From: Symbiodinium natans
Taxonomy: Eukaryota; Sar; Dinophyceae; Suessiales; Symbiodiniaceae
Assembly: GCA_905221605.1 (NCBI GenBank)
Contig: CAJNDS010000437.1
Location: 17,501-70,000, forward strand
DNA: 52,500 bases
Direction of reading: 5' to 3'
Shown here: in pieces, positions 1-10,200 of the stretch
Position numbering within the stretch: position 1 is the first letter of the stretch
Layout of the letters: every line of letters begins with the position of its first letter
Made by a program: the position numbers and the translations under genes
Notes under the pieces: generated by a model
The model's input: only the letters and a program-made list of their open reading frames with translations
The model's database searches: none
Told to the model about the DNA's origin: nothing

Positions 1-150
1 GGGGGGGTGGGGGGGTGGGGGTGGGGGGGGAGGGGGGGTGGGGGGTGGTGGGGGGTGGGGGGTGGGGGGGCGGGCGTGGGGGGGTGGGGGGGTGGGGGGG
101 GGGGTCGGGGGGGTGGGGGGGGGGGGGGGAGGGGGGGGGTGGGCCGGCAC
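1..150. repeat. G-rich low-complexity tract
   Basis: Runs of G broken by single T, A or C. It resumes at about 207-338, so the minisatellite beside it is interrupted. Reading frames here encode only glycine, tryptophan and valine (or proline and histidine on the other strand) and are not credible genes. It may be a real simple repeat or an assembly and sequencing problem at the window edge. Confidence 0.85.
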
Positions 151-946
151 GAAGGAAATTACCCTTAGCCATGAAGAAATTACCCTTCGCCACGAAGAAA
201 GAAATACCCGGCGGGGGGGTGGGGGGGGGGGGGTGAGGGGGGTGGGGGGGGGTGTGGGGGGGGTGTGGGGGGGGGTGGGGGGGGGTGGGGGGGTGGGGGG
301 GGGGGGGGGGGTGGGGGAGGGGGGGGGTGGGATGGCAGGAAGGAAATTACCCTTAGCCACGAAGAAATACCCTTAGCCACGAAGAAATTACCCTTAGCCA
401 CGAAGAAATTACCCTTAGCCACGAAGAAATTACCCTTAGCCACGAAGAAATTACCCTTAGCCACGAAGAAATTACCCTTAGCCACGAAGAAATTATTAGC
501 CCTTAGAAGAAATTACCCTTAGCCACGAAGAAATTACCCTTAGCCACGAAGAAATTACCCTTAGCCACGAAGAAATTACCCTTAGCCACGAAGAAATTAC
601 CCTTAGCCACGAAGAAATTACCCTTAGCCACGAAGAAATTACCCTTAGCCACGAAGAAATTACCCTTAGCCACGAAGAAATTACCCTTAGCCACGAAGAA
701 ATTACCCTTAGCCACGAAGAAATTACCCTTAGCCACGAAGAAATGGCCCTTAGCGACCAAGAAATTGCCCTTAGCGACGAAGAAATTACCCTTAGCGAAA
801 AAATTACCCTTAGCCACGAAGAAATTACCCTTAGCCACGAAGAAATGACCCTTAGCCACGAAGAAATGACCCTTAGCCACGAAGAAATGACCCTTAGCCA
901 CGAAGAAATGACCCTTAGCCACGAAGAAATGACCCTTAGCCACGAA
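151..946. repeat. 21-bp minisatellite
   Basis: Tandem array with a 21-bp unit beginning AAATTACCCTTAGCC and ending ACGAAG. There are about 28 units from 341 to 946, plus two or three at 151-206 left of a G-rich interruption. Units at about 843-945 share an AAATGACCC variant, which points to local homogenisation. Because 21 is a multiple of three, both strands stay open and spell a seven-residue repeat (V-A-K-G-N-F-F on minus). This is a by-product and I do not call it a gene. The array lies where the last exon of gene I should be. Confidence 0.9.
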
Positions 947-959
947 GGACTATAGGGTT

Positions 960-1086
960 TAAATATATATAAGAAAGAGGGGTTTAGGGTTTAGGGTTTA
1001 GGGTTTAGGGTTTAGGGTTTAGGGTTTAGGGTTTAGGGTTTAGGGTTTAGGGTTTAGGGTTTAGGGTTTAGGGTTTAGGGTTTAGG
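960..1086 (+). repeat. TTTAGGG array
   Basis: About 15 near-perfect units between the minisatellite and exon 13 of gene I. The terminal exon of gene I would be expected at or beyond this place. Confidence 0.95.
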
Positions 1087-1244
1087 GTCTACAGTTCGGG
1101 ACGCCCCAGTACCCGGGCCAGAAACGCTCCCGGGCCAGAAACGCTCTCAATCCCCCGAAAGCGCTCTGGCTGAATGCAGGGTCCCGTCGAAAAAAAGGAA
1201 CCCTAAACCCTAAACCCTAAACCCGAAATCCTAATTTTAGAGTT

Positions 1245-4200
1245 CCCTGCCACGGTGCTTCTTGGACTTCTTGCTGCTGCTGCCTCTGCGCTGGGGGAGG
1301 TTCCCCATGTCGGGTCGGATCTCTCAACAGGCTCTAAGCCCGTGAACTGGTGAACTCGACATGTTCAAAGCCCAAAACAAAAAGAACAACCGTGAAAAAC
1401 CCGAACTAGTTCTAAACTCAAATCTTCCACAACGTATCAACATAGCTTTGGGGGAACCCTGAACCCTAACTACCCTAAACCCTAATGTGAACATAGCTTT
1501 GGGGAAGGGGATGGGAGTGCTGAGGATGTAGGATGGAGACTAGCAATTGCTTCGCTGGTTGAGATGTTCACTCAGGACCCAGGGTGTAGGGTGCTGCAGG
1601 GTGTAGGGTTGCCAACAACCCTAAACCCCAAACCCTAAACCCTAGACCCTAGACCCTAAACCCAACACCTTCCGTCATGGTAAGTAGGGTTTAGGGTTTA
1701 GGGTTTAGAGTTTAGGGTTTAGGGCTTAGGGCTTAGGGTTTAGGGCTTAGGGCTTAGGGCTTAGGGCTTAGGGTTTAGGGTTTAGGGTTTAGGGTTTAGG
1801 GTTTAGGATTTAGGGTTTAGGGTTTAGGGTTTAGGGTTTAGGGTTTAGGGTTTAGGGTTTAGGGTTTAGGGTTTAGGGTTTAGGGTTTAGGGTTTAGGGT
1901 TTAGGGTTTAGGGTTTAGGGTTTAGGGTTTAGGGCTTAGGGGTCGAGAGTCTCTCTGCGTCTGGAATACACATGCCCAACCAAGACCCTCAAACCGCAGA
2001 CCCAGTTTTTGGTAACGAGCCCCAAAACCCTCCTGAACTCCCCTAAGCCCTAAGCCCTAAGCCCTAAACCCTAAAACCTAAACCCTAAACCCTACACCCT
2101 AAACCCTAAACAAGAAAGGCAGGCGCCATGCCTGCCAAAGCATTGGCCGTGTCGTTGAAGGTCGCGCCCAGCTTATCTGAGATGTGTTGCTTACTGGCTT
2201 TCAGTAGGTAATGAGGGAGGTTTAGGGTTTGGGGTTTGAGGTTTGGGGCTTGGAGTTTGGGGTTTGTGGATTAGGGTTTAGGGTACCTTATATCCCCCTA
2301 TACACAAACCTTGTAAGGGATTGCATCGGGTGCCTCATTCCCTGATTGTGGTTTGTTGGTTTTGTGGTGTTTTGTTTTGGTTGGGGTGGGGGGGGGGGGG
2401 GGCCTTTTGTCTAGTTTTGCCTTAAGAGTCCAAGACCGTTTTGGTGGGCGGTTGCTCATAACCCTTTGTGGTGAGGCCGTGGGATTTAAGGACTGGGTTC
2501 TGTCTTCGTCGGGAGTTTGGGCTGCCGGTTCCGGCTCCAAAGACAACTTGCCTTCAACCCTGAATCCCAAACCCTAAACGCTCAACCCTAAACCCTACGC
2601 GCCCGCAAACAACTACACAACCGCGCAAACACCAAGCCACTGGTGAAGCCCTTCATGGACGCGACGGCATCCGACATGGCGTGGTGACCCTGCATGGGCG
2701 CGGCTTTCTTGGGGTAGTTCGATGGTCCCTTGATATTGGGCCCTTCAAAAGGGGCCCGTGTATAGCCCTTATATACCCTGTGCAACACAAGGGGCCCACA
2801 CATCAGACCCTTTAAAGGGATTAACGGAACCCTATGAAGGGACCATGTAACTACCCGAAGAGTCTTGGGCTCTATGGGGTTGAGGGTTATGGGGGTTTGG
2901 GAAGGGGGGCCCTTTCAGGCGGGATGCGAGCTTCAGGCTGGGCTGGAGGATCCAAGACTCAATCATGGCGTGTAGGGCCGAGGTAGGGTTTACGGAGGGG
3001 TTAGGGTTTTGGGTTTAGGGTTTAGGGTTTAGGGCTTAATGTTTATGGTCTAGGGTTTAGGGTTTCGGGCTATCGTGAAAGCTGTCTCTAAAAATCCCCC
3101 AGTAGAATCTGGAATTCTACTCAACTGGGGCTTGAACCCTGAGGTAAGGAATGGGTACAGGCTACTAAGCCTAAACCCTAAACCCTAAACCCTAAACCAC
3201 AGAAAGCGCCTGCGGCTCCGTGTGGCCCTCGGGATGAGAAGTGATCTGGAACCCGGGCGGCAGGGCCTCGCCCGGTGCAAACCTTGCAGCTCGAATCGGC
3301 CCTAAACCCCTACCTTGGTTTAGGGTTTAGGGCTTTGGTTCAGGGCCTTAAAACCGAAACCCTAAACCCTGAACTAGGGTTTAGGGTTTAGGGTTAGGGC
3401 TTAGGGTTTAGGGCTTAGGGCTTAGGGCTTAGGGCTTAGGGCTTAGGGCTTAGGGTTTAGGGTTTAGGGTTTAGGGTTTAGGGTTTGAGGTTTAGGGCTT
3501 AGGGGTTAGGGTTTAGGGTTTAGGGTTTAGGGTGTAGGGTGTAGGGTTTAGGTTTAGGGTTTAGGGTCTGTGGGTTTAGGGTTTAGGGTTTGGGGTTTAG
3601 GGTTTAGGGAAAAAGTATATACTTTTTGGGGACAAGTAGCTAAAAATAGGAACCCAGAACCAAAACAAGTATTGAAGTAGAGTACTCCAATATCCCAGAA
3701 ACTGCTATTTGCTTAAGAACTGGTTTCAGGGTTGAGGGTTTTAGAGTTTGGGGTTTAGGGTTTCAGGGTTTACTACTAATTGCTTAAGAAACCCGCGAAT
3801 ATTAAGCAATATACTCTTCCTTCTAAGGGTCATAGGGAGGATTATCTTTCATTGTTGGGGGATGCCTTAAGCAAATAGGAATACACCCTGCGTAAACCCC
3901 AGAGAGCTTGGGTTTTTTTTCGGAGTTGAGCGGTTGAGGTTTTCTGGGCTTAGAATTGGGATGTTCCCTTATACTAACAGTCCCGAATAGAGATTATTTT
4001 AGTGTACCCTCTACTATAATGCCTATGAAGGACTGCTGGTACAAGGGGGGCAGCATCCCAAGCTTAGAGGCCTACGAGTAGAGGGCATGAGGTTTCACGA
4101 GACTGTAGGCCTAAGGCGTCTCTCACTTGTCCGTCTCTTCATGCCCTCCACCTGATCCTGTGCCATCCCCCCCCCCCCCCCCCCCCCGCTTCCATGCCTC

Positions 4201-7200
4201 TGATTTGTTCAAGGAATAGGTTTGGGGTTTAGGGTTTAGGAGTTTATGGGGTTTAGCGTTAAACCTCAACCAAAACTGCTTAAACCTTACAACCCTGAAC
4301 CCTAGGTAAATTGAGCTACTAAGCGGTAAAGGGAGGGACCCCTAGAACAGACCCTTAATCATGTTCCCCTATATCAGCCCCATATACACCTTACATCGTC
4401 CCTATCCCTACCTAAGTCGCCCCCAAATAAGCCCTAAAGAACCCCTAAGGTCCTATGAGGGTCCCTCCTTTAGTCCCTTGATCAACCCCCCGCGGCCGAG
4501 GTCCCTGCCACTTCCCCTGAGCGTGGTCCAAGGTCGACTGAAGCTGCTGGCCAAATTGGTCTGGGCGCGGGACTCTTGACCCTAAACCCTAAACCCTAAA
4601 CCCTAAACCCTAAACCCTAAATCCTAAACCCAAACCCTACTAAACAATAACCCCCCCTAAGCTGCGACTTTTGTGGTTTTTTTTGGGTGAGAGGGGGGGA
4701 GGTGGGGGGGAGGGTTATGTAGGAATTGCTGCTGAGGGTCTGTGTTTAAGGTACCCTAAACCCTAAACCCTAAACCCTAAACCCTAAACCCTAAACCCTA
4801 AACCCTAAGCGCAAAGGACTCCAAGGGGCCGAAGACTCGCAACTCATTCCGAGGAATCCGAGCTGCAGTGCTTTCGCTCAACTCCGGGAATGCCGTGAAT
4901 CCCCAAACCCTACTTGGAGGTTCATGGTACTCATTATAATTTTATTATGATTATTATGATTATGATTATTATTATTGTTATTAATATTATAATTATTATA
5001 ATAATAATAATAATTATTATTATGATTATTATTATTTCAAATATATGTATATATAACTGTATATCTGGGCACTTAAGGGGCTCATAACTGGGCTATAAGT
5101 ACAGTTATAATTGGCTAAGTAGACCCCACCCAGGCGTAGCCTACGTAAGGCAGTCCTCTCCAACAACTCGCTCTCCATTTCGATGCAACTTACCCCCGAG
5201 CTCTAGAACCCTCAAGGCCTAGAACACAAGAACCATCAAAGCCCAAAACCCGGTAAACCCCAAGCTGAGGGTTCAGGGTCTAGGGCAACCAAACCCCCAA
5301 AACTGCCCCAACAAAACCCTAGACCCTAAACAACCCAAACCCGAAAAAACCCGGTAAAACCCAAGTTGAGGGTTTAGGGTTGGGCTACTAACAGTCCTTA
5401 GCAGGGATTATAGTCCCCTTCTTATAATCTCTATTAAGGACTGTTGGTACAAGGGGGGAACATCCCAAGTTTAGGGTTTTAGGGCAACCAAAACCCCAAA
5501 ACTGCCCCAACAAACCCTAAGCCCTAAAACAACCCAAACCCCTAGGGCCCCTTAGGGAAGCTTAGGGAGTGGTGGGGAGCAGTAGGGAACCTTAGGTTTT
5601 AAAAGAAACAAACTCCACTCGACTCACACCCGGTCGAGTCTCTGAAGTTGCTCACCACCATCGACTGGGCCTTCGGTTTAGGGTTTAGGGTTTAGGCTTT
5701 AGGCTTTAGGGTCTAGGGTTTAGGGTCTAGGGTTTAGGGTTTAGGGTTTGGGGTTTGGGGTTTCGGGTTAGGGTCTAGGGCTTCAGGGCTTTAAGTTTCG
5801 GGGGAGGAGCTAGTGTGGGGTCGGGGCGCACTCAATTGTGAAGGTCCTCAAAACCTTGACTGTAAGCGCCAAACCCGAACAAAGCCTAAACCCCCAAAGC
5901 CTAAACTCCTCGGCCCTCGAACCCGAAACCTCAACACGCCAACGCCTTTTCAAAAGCCATGCGCATGCTGCAGGATAGCACGTTGACATGCGCCTCAACC
6001 TCAAACCGTAAACCCTAAGCCCCAACAACCTGAACCATCTTACCCTAAAGTGCAAAAGGGCCTAAGCCCTCAAAACCCCAAACCCCTAAATCTTTCAGGC
6101 CTAGTCGGCCTAGTCTTCTACAAAGATTTACTTTTGGGATCGGATCCGTGCCTATAAGTCCATAGCGTGCATACACGCGGGAGTATGACAAAAAAGGTTC
6201 CTCGACGTTCTGCGAACGAGAAAGCAACTATTGCTTTCATGATCTTACTGTTTACACAGGAACTTTGCAACCAACGATTGTGAGTTTAAACATAATCTCC
6301 AAGGAACCACTCATAAAGAGAGAAGCTCTTTGTTTAAAGAGATCCTCCTCTGTCTCTTCAAGGGCCGTTCAAGGCCTTGGTCCCGAAGCCCGAAACCCTA
6401 AACCCTAAACCTCTCAAATCCAACTTTTCGCTGGATGGCGCTACTCAGATGCTAGTCTGGACGACTGATTGTTCGATGTGCTTTTCAACATCGAGTGGAT
6501 GGCACCCTGATCCGAAACGTCCTCAACAAGACTCACACCGTCTGCAAAAGCTCGGCAAAAGTCCCCATGAAGCTCATGGACAATCGCATTGCTGTTGAAG
6601 ATGATGCCCAGCTTGAAGCGGATTCGCTCGAAGTCTTCGATGTCAAAGTTGAAGCATGGCAAGACTGGCCGCGTGAACTGCCGCATACTGATGATGACGA
6701 AGAGCCCTTCAACCAACTTCTCACGAAAGACCCAGGCGAGTGCGTCCGCACCCATGTAGGCAGTTGCAGCAGCGAAGAGAACAAAGATGCTGACTACGGC
6801 TACAACCTCCAGAATCCTGCATGCAACTGTGTACCAGCGGCAAAGTCGAGTTTCCCAAAGGAACTTCAGGTAATGGCCTGAGCCCATCGGGGTATTCAGC
6901 GGAATCTTCATGAAGAATCTGGCAATTGTTCCAAACCAAATGAAGGCGACCAGTAGAAAGCAGATCCAGATGATCGCCAGGGGCGCATAGCCGGATGAGT
7001 GAATGTAGCCCCCATCATTGCAGGAAAGGGTCACAGCTGACAAGCTCAGCAACCACCAATTGTACTTTGCCTCAACACAATCAAGGTCCCTGCCTAGGGC
7101 ACAGAATGCGCAGGCCCCTCCTCGGGACTGAACTGCGATCTCAAACATGCAGTCCCGCAAGAAAATGAAGACAGCAAATTGAAAGAGCGGGAGCATGATC

Positions 7201-10200
7201 AGCTCGATCAAGATGAGATGCAGGATCGCAGGAAAGCAGCCTGAAGCCCGGGCGATGGTTGAACATGTCCAGCCAACCCTTGGCATTGGGACCCAGTTCA
7301 GACAAGGGAGCTCTTGCCGAGAGTAGGCTCGCGTCTACTGCTGCGGCTACTGCTGCGGCTACCACTGCTGAGCCTCAAGAGCCAAGAAACTTCATGATCG
7401 ACACGATGCTGAAACGTTCTAACGGCTATGGCGTTGGTTTCTGGGTGATCGATCAGTCGCTGGTCCACGCCCCCGATTGCCCAGTGCAATGCTTGTGCCC
7501 TGAGAGTGCACAAACAGCAATAGAGCACGGTAGAGCGGTGAATGCGGCTTTGCGGTGGGATGTCGTTCTAGTCTTCGTATTCTTATAGGGTCCTGAAGGG
7601 AGGGGGCTTCAAAGGGCGGTATGTAACCCAAGGTTCCCTAATGCTCCCCACTACTCCCGAAGGCTACCTAGCTTCCCCACTTGAAGGTTCATGGTACTTA
7701 TTAACCAATTATAACTGTACTTATAACTGTACTTATAACTGTACTTATAACTGTACTTATGAGCCCCTTAAGTGCCCTAATATAGTTGCAATTTGGGTGA
7801 TAAGTACAGTTATAATTGGTTACTAAGTACCATGAACCTCCAAGTAAGGTTACCCTCCCCATAAACCCCCCACCCTTGAGGACCCTGTAATACCAAAAAA
7901 TCATTGCGCTAACTCCACTCCATCGAAATCTATCTCTGGGAGTATGTGGGACGGTCTTCTTTGCCAACTCCTGACAGCTACAAAGAGCCCTTCCCAAGGT
8001 AGTAAGTAAAGGGGATAAACTCAGAGTTGCCCTAAACCCTAAACCCTAAACCCGAAACCCTAAACCCTAAACCCGAAAACCTAAACCCAAAGCCCTAAAC
8101 CCTGGATTCCCTAGATCCTCCCAGCAGCCCTTACGTGCAAGTGCCCTGCTCAAGCTCTGACCAAAAAGCGGCTCGTAAGAGGCGACCTCCTTAGCCCTTG
8201 GGACCTAACCCCAACCCCCAAACCCCAAACCCTAAACCCCAAACCCCAAACCCTAAACCCCAAACCCCAAAACCCTAAACCCTCAACTGTAAATCCTAAG
8301 CCCCCCTCAGGTTATCGGGGTTTAGGTTTTAGAGTTTAGGGCCCAGGGTCTCTCGGGTTTAGGGCTTAGGGTTTAGGGAATCCCAAGCCATCCCCAACAA
8401 CCCAAATGACCACGAAACTCTGAACCGCAAAACAACATGTATCAAAAAGTATCACAAAACAATAAACCAATAAACTTGCAAAAAATGTGTGTATACATAT
8501 ATATATATATATGTATATATGTATAACTAAACTCTGAACTGTGGGGCTGGCCTGCTGCAGGTTGCCGCCGAGGTTCTGCGCGCGCCGGCAAAGTGTGGAG
8601 GAGGGGGGGGTTTAGGGTTGAGGGTTTAGGGTTTAGGGTTTAGGGTCTAGGGTTTAGGGTTTAGGGTTTAGGGTTTAGGGTTTAGGGTTTAGGGTTTAGG
8701 GTTTAGGGTTTAGGGTTTAGGGTTTAGGGTTGAGGGTTTAGGGTTGAGGGTTTAGGGTTTAGGGTTTAGGGTTTAGGGTTTAGGGCACCCTATACGGTCC
8801 CTCAACCCCAGCCCAAAACTACGTCTCTTACTAACAAGCCATCTGTCCTATCTGGTTATAACCCGGAGCGATGATCCGAGTAGGGGTCGGAGTTCAGACC
8901 CGAGGCATGAAGGAGGCGCCCTAAACCCTAAACCCTAAACCCTAAACCCTAAACCCTAAACCCTAAACCCTAAACCCTAAACCCTAAACCCTAAACCCTA
9001 AACCCTAAATGCCTCCTCCAACAAGAAGCCGACTAGCAGCTCGGCCGTCTCTTCCGGCCCCTGCAAAATGTAGACGCCGCGCGGCCTCGGAGCATCCCTG
9101 GCAGCGAAGACAGGACGGACATGGACGGCCGCCCGGTCAGAGGTCATGCAAATTTTGCCGTTCCAGAACTGTCTTGGCCTCACCGATAGCCCACGCGCGC
9201 AGTTTGTCGGGAAGGTTTTGCCCGACCAGCAACATGCACGGAGGCACCACGACGTCGTCCTCTGCAAGTTTGCGCCTCGACAAGGATAAGCATGAAGTTG
9301 GCCAGGAAATTATCATTAAAATCCACCATTGGATTGTTGGTACTAAAAGCCTTACCACTTACCATTGAAAAGAGTGTTCACATTCTTTCTCGCATCATGT
9401 GGCTCACGGATGCAGTGGCCAGTGTGGTTTCGTCTTTAAGGGTGTGAAGGCGTTCATCGTATTACTCTTGTTCCAGCATAACCACACATCTCAATGGTAA
9501 CTCTTTGGGGTTCATGTTGTTCTCTTCATAGAATTCCTTGTGTCTGGATTCATCCTTCCTTTGGACATTAAGGCTCTAGCTCTTGGCATTGTTCATTCAC
9601 CCGGTTCGCCCGTCCATCCACACCCTCGGGACCCCAACCGCCTGTCTTGTGGTATGCCCTAAGCTACCGAGCCCTGATCTGAAGAATCCTAGTTCCCTAG
9701 TTAGGGTCCTTTTTCGGGGTTCTTATTATCTTGGTAGCCCAGCAACCACCTCACAATAAGGGTACCCTTTTTTGGTTGGTTTCTTTATAAGGAAGCCCAG
9801 AACCAAAAAATGGGTCTACATATCAGACTCTCGACTAAATTCCATCCACTGTCAGTTCGAGGTTTCGTCTTGGGGGTCCTCGAAACCCTAACCCTAAACC
9901 CTAAACCCGAAGCCCTAAGCCCTAAGCCCTAAACCCTAAACCCGAAGCCCTAAGCCCTAAACCCTAAACCCTAAACCCTATGCGCTTGAAGCATGCGGGG
10001 GCGTCTGGCCGTGAACCCCCCAAGCCCCAGACCGAAAACCCCGACAGCCATCCAGAAAGCCCTCGGCTGACTAAGGTAGCAAGGCCATCTCCAAACAAAG
10101 AACGCTAAACCCCAAACCCCAAACCCCAAACCCCAAACCCTAAACCCTAAACCCTCACCCTAAACCCCAAACCCTGAACCCGAAACCCCAAACCCTGGAC

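Noticed and set aside
15-376. Plus-strand glycine-rich ORFs
   Set aside because: They translate the G-rich low-complexity tract in several frames, with no start context and no conservation.
503-943. Minus ORF with V-A-K-G-N-F-F repeats
   Set aside because: A 21-bp unit keeps all stop-free frames open on both strands. There is no flanking gene structure.
1-1086. Left end as a true chromosome telomere
   Set aside because: TTTAGGG here is internal, bounded by a minisatellite and unique sequence. Similar arrays occur throughout the window in both orientations.
1242-1308. Exon 13 block as the gene start (M-G-N-L-P-Q on minus)
   Set aside because: The ATG is not kept in copy II and copy III is frameshifted behind it. 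The in-phase CAG acceptor reading (Q-Q-Q-Q-E-V-Q-E) joins both neighbours.
6495-6881. Plus-strand 128-codon ORF
   Set aside because: It overlaps the longer minus membrane-protein frame, which has the more natural hydrophobic pattern. Likely a shadow.
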